44,433 nt of DNA from Gammaproteobacteria bacterium (GCA_020029535.1 JAIBJM010000012.1:1-44433); one strand, 5' to 3'; numbered from the stretch's first letter, positions 1 through 6,883 are shown. Numbers and translations are program-made. Notes: a model not told the origin generated them from the sequence alone.

Positions 1-516
1 GGTCAGGCGCTGCGGCTGAATGATCCGCGCCGCTTCGGCAGCTGCCTGTACACCGACGCGCCGCCCGATGACCATCCGCTGCTGCGACATCTGGCGCCGG
101 AACCTTTCGACGATGCCTTCAATGCCGGTTACCTGTTCGGCATCACACGCGGCCGACGGGTGTCGATCAAGCAGCTGCTGATGGACGGCCGGTTGGTCAC
201 CGGCGTCGGCAACATCTATGCGAGCGAGTCCCTGTTCCGCGCCCGCATCCGTCCGCAGCGCGCCGCACGGCGTGTTACGCGCGCGGAGTGCGCGGCGCTG
301 GTGCGCTCGATCCGCGCCGTACTGGAAATGGCGCTGCGCTCCGGCGGCACCACCTTGCGCGACTATGTCAGTGCCGACGGCACGCCGGGCTATTTCAGAC
401 AGAAGCTGAATGTGTACGAACGCGCCGGCAAGCCATGCCGTCGTTGCCGGACGCCGATCCGCCAGCTCGTGCAGGGCCAGCGTTCCACTTACTATTGCCC
501 CGCATGTCAGAAGTAA
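1..516 (+). CDS. mutM: Formamidopyrimidine-DNA glycosylase (MutM/Fpg), 3' part only
   Basis: This is the C-terminal part (171 codons) of the base-excision-repair glycosylase that removes 8-oxoguanine and formamidopyrimidines and cuts the abasic site. The frame is open from base 1, so the gene starts before the window. The helix-two-turn-helix region is visible (SIKQLLMDGRLVTGVGNIYASE). The protein ends in the family zinc finger, with CRRC then CPAC two residues before the end (CPACQK). The catalytic N-terminal proline lies outside the window. The stop at 514-516 overlaps the start of the alkA-like gene by 13 bases, so the two repair genes are probably co-transcribed. Product identity is secure; only the upstream extent is unseen. 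Confidence 0.95.
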   Translation, partial: GQALRLNDPRRFGSCLYTDAPPDDHPLLRHLAPEPFDDAFNAGYLFGITRGRRVSIKQLLMDGRLVTGVGNIYASESLFRARIRPQRAARRVTRAECAALVRSIRAVLEMALRSGGTTLRDYVSADGTPGYFRQKLNVYERAGKPCRRCRTPIRQLVQGQRSTYYCPACQK

Positions 517-1271
517 CGGCGCAAGTCAGCCGCCGCATCCGCGCGGTACTGAAGCGGGACCCGGTGATGGCGCGGCTGATCGCCGCCGCGGGACCGTTTG
601 CGCTGCAGACCCAGGCACAGCGCGCACCCTTTGAATCGCTGGCGCGCGCCATTGCGCACCAGCAGCTCAACGGCACCGCCGCGCAGCGCATTCTCGAACG
701 CTTCTGTGCGCTGTATGCGCCGGCGCTGTTTCCACATCCGCAGGCGCTGCTGGATACGCCGGAACCTTCATTGCGTGCCGTGGGATTCTCGTTCGCCAAG
801 ATCCGCGCACTGCGCGACCTGGCCGAGAAGAGCGCACTGGGCATCGTGCCCGAATCGCCGCAACTGCTGCTGCTCGATGACGACGCCATCGTCGAGAGAC
901 TGACGCAGGTGCGCGGCATCGGTCGCTGGACCGTGGAGATGCTGCTGATGTTCCAGCTCGGCCGACCGGATGTGCTGCCGGTGGATGACTTCGGCGTGCG
1001 CAATGGCTTCCGCCTCGCCTATGGCCTGCGCCACCTGCCCACGCCACGCGGCCTGCTGGCCTTCGGCGAACGCTGGCGGCCGTACCGCAGCGCTGCGGCC
1101 TGGTATCTGTGGCGCGCCGTCGAGCTGGCGCGCGAGCAGAAGCTGCCAACCCCGCTGAAACCGGCGCCGCGCGTGCCCCAGCAAAAGCCACCAGCGCGCG
1201 AAGTAGCGCAGCTGCGCCGCACGCTGAAACGGGTCAGGAAGAAAGTCGCGCGGCAACGCGCTCGTAAGTGA
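504..1271 (+). CDS. alkA: DNA-3-methyladenine glycosylase II (AlkA-like HhH-GPD)
   Basis: Monofunctional DNA glycosylase of the HhH-GPD superfamily that excises alkylated purines such as 3-methyladenine. I chose the ATG at 504 (MSEVTAQVSRRIRAVLKRDP) because it gives a standard N-terminus and overlaps the mutM stop by only 13 bases; the frame is open further upstream inside mutM, where a start makes no sense. The helix-hairpin-helix is LTQVRGIGRWTVEML, followed by the Gly/Pro-rich loop and LPVDDFGVRNG, which carries the catalytic aspartate. At 255 residues it is a short form without the large N-terminal domain of E. coli AlkA. The C-terminus is a lysine/arginine-rich tail. Its 3' end overlaps the opposing TIGR03067-like gene by 38 bases. 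Confidence 0.93.
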   Translation: MSEVTAQVSRRIRAVLKRDPVMARLIAAAGPFALQTQAQRAPFESLARAIAHQQLNGTAAQRILERFCALYAPALFPHPQALLDTPEPSLRAVGFSFAKIRALRDLAEKSALGIVPESPQLLLLDDDAIVERLTQVRGIGRWTVEMLLMFQLGRPDVLPVDDFGVRNGFRLAYGLRHLPTPRGLLAFGERWRPYRSAAAWYLWRAVELAREQKLPTPLKPAPRVPQQKPPAREVAQLRRTLKRVRKKVARQRARK

Positions 1272-1617
1272 TCCGCAACAGCAGCTGATCCTGCACCGGC
1301 TGCATGGCCGCCGGCCGCGCCGCATTTTCCAGGTCATAGCACAGCCGCAGCCGGTCGCCTTCGAGTTCAAAAATTGCCTGGATGCGCTTGCCGGCCGCCG
1401 GTCCTGCACTGCCAACCAGATCCACGGCGTGCGCGGATTGCGCGGTTTCGAGATGCAGGTCGCCGGAATCCACCACCTGCCGTTGCCGATCCAGAATCCG
1501 GTAGCGGCCCTCTTCAATGATCAGACGCGCCACGCGCAGCGCGGTCACATCCAGTTCACGTCCCGAGATGTCGGCAGCCAGCGGTATCCAGTTGCCTTCG
1601 AGGGAGAAGAAGTTCAA
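1234..1617 (-). CDS. TIGR03067-domain lipocalin-like protein
   Basis: This 127-residue protein matches the pattern of the TIGR03067 domain: a start like LEGNWIPLAADISGRELD, a central strand ARLIIEEGRYRI, the HAVDLVGSAGPAAGKRI segment and the closing FELEGDRLRLCYDLE. The domain is a small beta-barrel of unknown function, common in Planctomycetes and scattered elsewhere. There is no signal peptide. The only start that retains the whole domain is TTG at 1617. That codon and the GAGG upstream of it both lie inside repeat A (1612-1704), so the repeat either supplies the start or has replaced the original 5' end. The gene converges with alkA and overlaps its last 38 bases. Family assignment is good; the start is uncertain. 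Confidence 0.65.
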   Translation of the reverse strand: MNFFSLEGNWIPLAADISGRELDVTALRVARLIIEEGRYRILDRQRQVVDSGDLHLETAQSAHAVDLVGSAGPAAGKRIQAIFELEGDRLRLCYDLENAARPAAMQPVQDQLLLRITYERVAARLSS

Positions 1618-1704
1618 CTGCCTGCCTCGCCAGAGTGTCTTTCGCAGAACGGGCCTTGTGTCCGGCCGCAGGTTACCGTCGGTGATCGGCAGCGATCAAC
1701 TGGA
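1612..1704 (+). repeat. Interspersed direct repeat, copy A
   Basis: Copy A of the five-copy repeat. It opens with GTTCAACTGCCTGCCTCGCC, continues through the shared core (TTCGCAGAAC, then GTCCGGCCGCAGGTTACCGTC) and ends GCAGCGATCAACTGGA. It lies between the TIGR03067-like gene, whose TTG start is at its left edge, and the metallo-beta-lactamase-like gene, 82 bases to the right. Copies C and E have the same left part; B and D differ there. Confidence 0.9.
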
Positions 1705-1786
1705 GTCGGCTGCGATACCTGTTGGGAGTTGGCGCATCGCGATGGCAGAATCAACCTTTCAAGCGCCGATTCCGCTGAAGATACCC

Positions 1787-2653
1787 ATGATGCGATTCCG
1801 GTTGATCGTCGCCGCTCTGGCAGCTGTGCTGACGACATTGCCCGCGGCGGGCCAGAACAAATGGAACGCGAAGAGCCCGTGGGGCAAGACCGAGCGTGGC
1901 GGGCCGATGGAGTCGCAACGGAAGAAACCCTTCAAGCTCTTCGACAATGTCTGGTACATCGGTTTGCAAACGGTCAGCGTTTATCTGGTGTCGACCTCCG
2001 ACGGCCTCGTGCTGCTCGACTCCGGCTTTGCTCAGACGGTGGACTGGCTGGTGGAGAACATCCGTGCGGCCGGGTTCGATCCCGCCACCGTGAAGTACAT
2101 TTTCGTGACCCATTCGCATCCCGACCATGCGGGCGGCGCGGCCCGCATGAAACAGATCACGAAGGCCCGCGTCGGATTGTCGGCCGAGGACTGGACCTCG
2201 GTCGAAAGGCAGCAGAACCATCCGGAGCGCGATCTGGTACTGAAGGACAACGAGTCGATCACCGTCGGCGACACGACCTTCAAGTTCTACTTCACGCCTG
2301 GGCATACCGCCGGGGCCATGTCGGTGGAATTCCCGGTCCGACACATGGGCCGCACGTTTCGCGCGATCCTTCCTGGCGGCCTTGGACTTCAGTACGCGCC
2401 CGAGTGGGGGCCGTCGTTCAAGCAGAGCATCGAGCGGCTGCGATCGCTCGGCCCGTGGGATGTTGCGCTTGGCAATCACCCATTCCTGGCGCCGATCGAC
2501 CTCGAAGTCGTCGAACAACAGCTCAGCGCAGGCCGCGGGGCAGCGCATCCAGCCGTGATCGGCCCGGCCCGAATAACCGCCTTCTTCGACGACATCCTGA
2601 AGGTCGTGGACGAAAAGCTGACGGCCGAACCACCCACGGGACCGCCGCGATGA
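1787..2653 (+). CDS. Subclass B3 metallo-beta-lactamase-like hydrolase, exported
   Basis: This 288-residue enzyme has an N-terminal signal peptide (MMRFRLIVAALAAVLTTLPAAGQ) and a metallo-beta-lactamase fold. The zinc ligands are visible: HSHPDH at 109-114, H173 in FTPGHTAG and H231 in LGNHPF. The H-x-H-x-D-H motif, the HPF context of the last histidine and the opening DNVWYIGLQTVSVYLV fit subclass B3, as in L1 or FEZ-type enzymes. Whether it hydrolyses beta-lactams or another ester or amide cannot be told from sequence. I chose the ATG at 1787 because it starts the signal peptide; an in-frame ATG at 1742 is an alternative. It is the only intact plus-strand gene in the repeat patch. Repeat A lies upstream and repeat B begins 6 bases after its stop. 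Confidence 0.88.
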   Translation: MMRFRLIVAALAAVLTTLPAAGQNKWNAKSPWGKTERGGPMESQRKKPFKLFDNVWYIGLQTVSVYLVSTSDGLVLLDSGFAQTVDWLVENIRAAGFDPATVKYIFVTHSHPDHAGGAARMKQITKARVGLSAEDWTSVERQQNHPERDLVLKDNESITVGDTTFKFYFTPGHTAGAMSVEFPVRHMGRTFRAILPGGLGLQYAPEWGPSFKQSIERLRSLGPWDVALGNHPFLAPIDLEVVEQQLSAGRGAAHPAVIGPARITAFFDDILKVVDEKLTAEPPTGPPR

Positions 2654-2658
2654 AGGGC

Positions 2659-2759
2659 GGATAGATTCAAATCGCCCACCCCACCCGGAGTTGTTTCGCA
2701 GAACGGCCCTTATGTCCGGCCGCAGGGTAGCGTCGATGAGCGGCAGCGATCAACTGAAG
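2659..2759 (+). repeat. Interspersed direct repeat, copy B
   Basis: Copy B shares the core TTCGCAGAACGG, then TTATGTCCGGCCGCAGG, then GATGAGCGGCAGCGATCAAC with the other copies. Its left part differs from A, C and E: it opens GGATAGATTCAAATCGCCC, which resembles only copy D. It begins just after the metallo-beta-lactamase-like stop and contains the 3' end of the opposing lipoprotein gene. Confidence 0.88.
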
Positions 2760-3045
2760 CTCGAGTTTCAGTTCGGTCTGGCGCTACTACTTCGTCCCGC
2801 GCCGAAGGCGGAAGGCCGCCTTCAGGCTTGATGACCTTGCAGTCCGCCGGCTCAAAGCAACATGCAAGGCGAATTCCTCCGCCTGAGCCGCATTCCCGAC
2901 AGATACGTGCGTTGTCTGCATTATTGCAATCGACCACATCCGGTTGCGGAAGCGGCCCCGACTGCTGGCAACCCATTGCAAGAAGGATCACGGACGTCAC
3001 TACAACCGTACGCACAACGAGTTTCAAAGCCTTCGAAACGTGCAT
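2710..3045 (-). CDS. Small cysteine-rich lipoprotein
   Basis: A 111-residue predicted lipoprotein. The start is well supported: GGAGG lies 7 bases before the ATG at 3045. The N-terminus MHVSKALKLVVRTVVVTSVILLAMGC is a signal peptide ending in a lipobox-like sequence. The mature part is cysteine-rich (DVVDC, ICRECG, LACCFEPADC), which suggests disulfides or metal binding outside the cytoplasm. The last 15 residues (from SVDRC to CGRT) are encoded by repeat B read on the minus strand. I do not recognise a family. A second small lipoprotein of the same style lies at 5913-6371, also minus strand, but the two do not align convincingly. Confidence 0.7.
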   Translation of the reverse strand: MHVSKALKLVVRTVVVTSVILLAMGCQQSGPLPQPDVVDCNNADNARICRECGSGGGIRLACCFEPADCKVIKPEGGLPPSARDEVVAPDRTETRASVDRCRSSTLPCGRT

Positions 3046-3276
3046 CGATCTACCTCCATTGATCTCGTATTGCAGGAGCTGCTGCGCGAACGTTCGTCCG
3101 CGGCACTCGTCCACGATCACTTGTCGCAGTGACGGTGATGCCGGCAGGCAACGGGCCACAATGTCGAGGGGCCTACCCTCATCTACGTCTGTAGCATCGA
3201 AGAACCCATCCTTCTGTTCCTCGTTCGCGTCACACAATCTGTCCCCTTTCCCCCGCTTTCCAGTCCGCGACTTCGC

Positions 3277-5118
3277 TCAGACTCCGAGATTCGCCAGCAA
3301 CAACTCGATCAGCGCCCGAATCGACGTCTGCGCGCCGCAATCGCTGACCGCGTCGTTGGTGTCGGGGCTGGTCCCGCATCCGTCCACGCGGAGCCGTAGA
3401 TCGAGCAACTGCTTGGTGATGGCGGTCTTCTGCTTGCCGCGCAGCAGCAGCCGTTCGATCTCGTCGAGCCGACTCAGGAGCGAATTTCGGGTTCCCCCAC
3501 TCGCCGACTTGAAGACGTTCGGGGCAAGCGCGTTGATGGCGTTCTGCACGATCTCCACGTCGGTCCCGTCGGCCAGGCCGTCGTCGTCTGAGTCTGCGTC
3601 GTACGGATCGCTGCCGTATGCCGTCTCGATGGCGTCCGAGACCCTGTCACCGTCGTCGTCCAGGTCCGCGTTGTCACCGATGCCATCGCCGTCGAAGTCG
3701 GATGATTCGTTCGGGTCGAGCGGGAAGGCGTCGCTCGCGTCGAGAACGTTGTCGTTGTCGTCGTCGGTGTCGGCGTTGTTGCCGATCCCGTCGGCGTCCG
3801 TGTCGACCGTCTCAGTCGGATCGAGAGGCAGCGCGTCGGTACCATCCCAGGCGCCGTCGCCGTCCGAATCAACTGCGCGTGGGTCGGTGCCGTGCGTGCG
3901 CTCAACGCACGAGTGCACGCCATCTGCATCGCCGTCCTCTCCCACCAGCTTGGAGAAGAACGCCGCGTCGAGGGTGGGTCCCGCGTAGCCGAGTCCGGGC
4001 TCACGGATCGTGCCGTCCGGCTGCGGTCCGTAACCGTTGTCGCGCAGACTCGCGATGAAGTCGTTGGCGACGTAGTCATGATCGTAGTCGTCGAAGCCGA
4101 TGAAGTAGTGGCGGACCATGTCCGCCGGATCGAGGGCGGCTGCGCCGCGCGGCGCGTTTCCGTCGTCCTGTCCCCACGGCGCGCCGGCGGATTGGTTGTC
4201 GCTATTCCCCACGCAGGTCACGTCCAATCCCTCCCCGCACGTGCCGCTCTCGTCGCCGCGGAAGCGTCCCCACTTCCAGTACGTATCGGTGGGCTGCGGC
4301 TGGAGGCCATCCAGGTCTTCCAACAGCTGACGCTCCCAGAGGCCGCCGGACGCGAGGAAGGACTGCAGGGCATAGTCTACGTTACGATCGTTGCCCGACA
4401 CCGGAACTCCTGGACTGCCGGTCGGCCAGTAGATGACGCCGTCGGTCGCGGGCTCTCCCGCGAAATCCGAGAACGCTCCCTTCGCTCCCAGTCCATGGCC
4501 CTTGGCCTGCTGCGCCGTCTCCGGGCGAAGCTTGCCGCTGCCCAGCGGAAACTCCGCCAACGGGATCTTGCCATGAACCACGTGCCCGGAAGCAGCGGTT
4601 AGCTGGCTGTCCGGCGGAAGCCACGAGTGGTAGCCGCCGTGGGCCTGAGTGAGCACGGCCTCAAGTCGATCGGCGGAGCCTTCTCCCTTGCGGACCGCGA
4701 CGATGGCCTCCTCGAGATCATTCTCGTGCTCCTGCCCTTCGTCAACAAGGAAGCCGTAGCGATCGTAGGTCTTGCCGCCGCTCGACAGATATCCATCGGA
4801 CCAGTCGCGCGAGTGGAAGAAGCCGTAGGTGATGAACCAGTGCGTGCAGGTCTCCACGACCGAGTAGTACACCCAGGCATACTGATCAAAGTTGCGCAGG
4901 TTGTCCCAGTTGTTGTCCCCGTCGAAATCGCGGTCGTAGTCGAACGCCGCGATCAAGTCGGCGCGCGCATCGGAGTCATCAGTGTCCTGGTAGTGGATCG
5001 GCGCCCACCGGCGTGCCACCTCTTCCGCCGTTGCGGCGAGCGATACAACGGGCACCAGCAGAACGGTGAGATAGAGGGCAGCGGACAGTCCGAGCGACAA
5101 TGCGATGCGACAGTTCAT
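3277..5118 (-). CDS. Secreted protein with thrombospondin type 3 repeats and a FIMAH-like C-terminus
   Basis: A 613-residue exported protein. The ATG at 5118 has AGGAG 5 bases upstream and begins a signal peptide (MNCRIALSLGLSAALYLTVLL). The N-terminal ~350 residues form an acidic globular domain with motifs such as WAPIHYQDTDDSD and YGFFHSRDWSDG, reminiscent of Vps62-like/DUF946 proteins; that assignment is tentative. Residues ~430-560 are calcium-binding thrombospondin type 3 repeats (DSDGDGAWDG, DTDADGIGNN, DFDGDGIGDN, DSDDDGLADG). The end resembles the FIMAH domain: SLLSRLDEIERLLLRGK, then a Cys-bounded DGC...SDC segment and IRALIELLLANLGV. It is probably surface-attached or released. The lipoprotein gene follows 231 bases downstream on the same strand, and repeat C lies 175 bases upstream of the start. 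Confidence 0.82.
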   Translation of the reverse strand: MNCRIALSLGLSAALYLTVLLVPVVSLAATAEEVARRWAPIHYQDTDDSDARADLIAAFDYDRDFDGDNNWDNLRNFDQYAWVYYSVVETCTHWFITYGFFHSRDWSDGYLSSGGKTYDRYGFLVDEGQEHENDLEEAIVAVRKGEGSADRLEAVLTQAHGGYHSWLPPDSQLTAASGHVVHGKIPLAEFPLGSGKLRPETAQQAKGHGLGAKGAFSDFAGEPATDGVIYWPTGSPGVPVSGNDRNVDYALQSFLASGGLWERQLLEDLDGLQPQPTDTYWKWGRFRGDESGTCGEGLDVTCVGNSDNQSAGAPWGQDDGNAPRGAAALDPADMVRHYFIGFDDYDHDYVANDFIASLRDNGYGPQPDGTIREPGLGYAGPTLDAAFFSKLVGEDGDADGVHSCVERTHGTDPRAVDSDGDGAWDGTDALPLDPTETVDTDADGIGNNADTDDDNDNVLDASDAFPLDPNESSDFDGDGIGDNADLDDDGDRVSDAIETAYGSDPYDADSDDDGLADGTDVEIVQNAINALAPNVFKSASGGTRNSLLSRLDEIERLLLRGKQKTAITKQLLDLRLRVDGCGTSPDTNDAVSDCGAQTSIRALIELLLANLGV

Positions 5119-5293
5119 AGCAACTCCTGCGGCTCGAGGATGCGTGGTGTTGGCAGAACAAGCGGATTGGCTTGCGGACATTAGTCTTCTCTCTACGGAA
5201 ATTCCCTGCGATTGAGCATAGACGGCCGGCAGCACCACAAAACCCCCGCCTCAGGGGGCAAACACCGTGAAGCAAAGGCCTCGTGGCACGGAA

Positions 5294-5386
5294 ATTCAAC
5301 TGCCTGCCTCGCCAGAGTGTTTTTCGCGGAACGGACCTCATGTCCGGCTGCAGGTTATCGTCGATGAGCGGCGGCGATCAACTGGA
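5294..5386 (+). repeat. Interspersed direct repeat, copy C
   Basis: Copy C opens ATTCAACTGCCTGCCTCGCC and follows copy A closely through TTTTCGCGGAACGG, CATGTCCGGCTGCAGG and GGCGATCAACTGGAGTC. It lies about 20 bases past the apparent end of the DUF192 remnant (minus strand) and upstream of the secreted TSP3 protein gene. Confidence 0.9.
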
Positions 5387-5405
5387 GTCCGCTCGCGAAT
5401 CCCTG

Positions 5406-5707
5406 CTACAGCAGCGCTCCGGGCGGGAGGCTCATGCGCAAGGTTGGCAGGAGGCGCAGCAAGTTCATAAAACACCCGGTGCCGGCCCCAGTTGTTCGAG
5501 CGATCCCGGAGTACCGTGCGCGATGGCGATGATCGTGTGCCCCTCATTCAGGAAAAGCATGTCCAGCGGGATGAGCGTCTTCTTCATCCAGAACTTTTGG
5601 GGTGCGAAGCGTGACTTCAAGGCGGGGAAGAAGAACGCCATGCCGTCGCACGGAGCGAGAGTGTTGCGTTCCATCAACCCGCGTTCGCGCGGTCGTGCCG
5701 TGTCGGC
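5406..5707 (-). pseudogene. DUF192 family gene remnant, 5'-truncated and frameshifted
   Basis: Read on the minus strand, this stretch has the core of a DUF192 protein, a small usually exported domain of unknown function: ADTARPRERGLMERNTL, then GMAFFF, then FWMKKTLIPLDMLFLNEG. The family normally has a signal peptide and a first strand before ADT; here the frame upstream of about 5707 is low-complexity Ser/Gly sequence instead. The downstream part is broken: the first frame stops at 5465 just where the YVLEL-type strand should be, a second frame continues as RHRVFYELAAPPANLAHE, and a third gives MSLPPGALL before a stop at 5406. I read this as a decayed gene missing its 5' end. Repeat C lies just past its 3' end. 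Confidence 0.68.
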
Positions 5708-5870
5708 GCACACGCCGCAGGCCCAACTACCGCTCGAGTCTCCCACTCCGCCGCCGCCCGATCCGCGGTTGTTGGAACTTGAAGCGGCGTTGCGCGCCGT
5801 CAGCGCGGACGATCTCACGCCGCGCGCGGCGCTCGATCTCGTCTACAAGCTGCGCGTGTTGCTGAACTGA
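5688..5870 (+). pseudogene. MutS C-terminal fragment
   Basis: The last ~60 codons before the stop at 5868-5870 read PQAQLPLES, a proline spacer, RLLELEAALRAVSADDLTPRAALDLVYKLRVLLN. This matches the C-terminal tail of the mismatch-repair ATPase MutS: the xQLxLF-like motif and the tetramerisation helix with TPRxALxLLYxL. The other ~800 residues of MutS are absent. The reading frame stays open back to 5283, but that upstream part covers repeat C and the DUF192 remnant in reverse and is not MutS. So this is an orphan 3' end joined, near 5690-5707, to a DUF192 gene pointing the other way. It is unlikely to be functional; a complete mutS is expected elsewhere. Confidence 0.62.
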
Positions 5871-5912
5871 TCCGCTCCGGGACGGCGGCCGCCCGGCCGT
5901 CCCGGCATCGGT

Positions 5913-6371
5913 CTACTGTATGCCCGCGCTCGGCTGGAAGATGCCGACCGTGCGCTCGCGATTGCACTGGCGATCGATCGTGCAACTGCCCGAGCACACC
6001 AATGGCGTGCAGCTCTTGCCGGACGGCGCGCAGCCGCTAGTCTGGCATCCGTTGAGCCCCCCCTCGCCGGTCACCTTGCACTGGCCGCCACAGAAACCCA
6101 GCGCCATCGTCGTACCACCACCACGGTTTGCGATGCGGAATACCTGCGTCGTCGTCGTGACGGTGACGTCGCCGACCACTTCGCTGTCCACGGCCACCTC
6201 TCCGACGGCTTCGACCTTCTCCGCCTCGTCGAATAGTTTGTCGGCGTCGGCGGCCGAGAGCATCCGGACTTCCGGCGGCGGAATCGGTGCCTGTGTTCTG
6301 GGTTTGCAACCCCATATCGCTAGGACGCCGGCCGTCAGGCATGCGATGGCTGTCATCGTCGTCGTTTTCAT
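5913..6371 (-). CDS. Small cysteine-rich lipoprotein
   Basis: A 152-residue predicted lipoprotein. The ATG at 6371 is preceded by AGGGAG with 7 bases spacing and starts MKTTTMTAIACLTAGVLAIWGC, a signal peptide ending in a lipobox-like cysteine. A short proline-rich linker (TQAPIPPPEVRML) leads to an acidic stretch and two strands (EAVGEVAVDSEVVGDVTVTTTTQVFRI). The C-terminal third is cysteine-rich (GFCGGQC, NGCQTSGCAPSGKSC, VCSGSCTIDRQC), which suggests a small disulfide-bonded or metal-binding domain. No family is recognised. Repeat D starts 30 bases upstream of its start codon. Its style matches the lipoprotein at 2710-3045, but the sequences are not clearly homologous. Confidence 0.7.
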   Translation of the reverse strand: MKTTTMTAIACLTAGVLAIWGCKPRTQAPIPPPEVRMLSAADADKLFDEAEKVEAVGEVAVDSEVVGDVTVTTTTQVFRIANRGGGTTMALGFCGGQCKVTGEGGLNGCQTSGCAPSGKSCTPLVCSGSCTIDRQCNRERTVGIFQPSAGIQ

Positions 6372-6401
6372 CTTTTCACTCCCTGCGTTGAGAAAAATCG
6401 G

Positions 6402-6534
6402 GGATAGATTCAAACCGCTTGCCCCGTCAAAAAATTTCGCAGATCAAGCCTTATGTCCGGCCGCAGGCTACCGCCGATGAGTGACAGCGATCAACTGAAG
6501 GTCGCGAACATTACCCGCGGTCTATCGAATCCTC
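6402..6534 (+). repeat. Interspersed direct repeat, copy D
   Basis: Copy D opens GGATAGATTCAAACCGC, like copy B, and then follows the common core (TTCGCAGA, TTATGTCCGGCCGCAGG, GACAGCGATCAACTGAAGG). To the right it shares extra sequence with copy E only: GGTCGC after the core and ATCGAATCCTC about 30 bases later. Its last base here is the end of that shared segment. Confidence 0.85.
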
Positions 6535-6718
6535 CCAGCATCCGCGTTTAATCCCGCATAGGCACAAACCTGCCCTGCCCGCCGCGGGAATCGGCAGGCT
6601 ATAGGCTTATGAGCAACAGTCGTGTTGTATTTAGAAATCCCCGACGAAAGGTATGCATCCTGCTCTCTTCCTTAGTTTCGGTGGATAGCAAATTGAACCT
6701 GCCGTTGCCCAGCCTGAC

Positions 6719-6854
6719 GGATAGGAAATGGTTCAACTACCTGCCTCGCCAGAGCGTATTCGCGGAATGGGTGTCATGTCCGGCCGCAGGTTACCGTCGT
6801 TGATCAGCAGCGATCAACTGAAGGTCGCAGGCATTGCTCCAGCGATCGAATCCT
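6719..6854 (+). repeat. Interspersed direct repeat, copy E
   Basis: Copy E opens GGATAGGAAATGGTTCAAC, then follows copies A and C (CTGCCTCGCCAGAG) and the shared core (CATGTCCGGCCGCAGGTTAC, GCAGCGATCAACTGAAGGTC). It combines the GGATAG start seen in B and D with the left part of A and C, and its right flank matches D as far as ATCGAATCCTC. It ends 29 bases beyond the stop of the opposing nucleotidyltransferase gene. Confidence 0.88.
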
Positions 6855-6883
6855 CACGCCGGCGCACTCAGTGTCGGCATTGT

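Larger units (their letters stand above)
6372..6883. other. Gene-free stretch carrying repeats D and E
   Basis: About 510 bases without a convincing gene. It holds repeat copies D and E and a ~220-base spacer between them (6501-6718) in which I see no coding signal, RNA or terminator. Short open frames here run into repeat E and look incidental. Confidence 0.6.

Noticed and set aside
5283-5870. One continuous plus-strand gene of 195 codons
   Set aside because: The first half is repeat C and the DUF192 remnant read backwards; only the last ~60 codons resemble a protein (MutS tail). I treat it as a fragment.
6609-6803. Small plus-strand gene between repeats D and E
   Set aside because: Its second half is repeat E itself and there is no ribosome site or recognisable domain.
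1612-6854. Canonical integron attC sites
   Set aside because: Only the R'-like box GTTGAAC/T is visible at one end (A, C, E). The complementary R'' box and the inverted-repeat fold are missing, and the conserved part is the middle, which is normally variable in attC. I keep the array idea as a hypothesis and annotate plain repeats.
1612-6854. CRISPR array
   Set aside because: The repeats are ~70-130 bp with spacers of 0.2-2.5 kb holding genes, and no cas gene is present.
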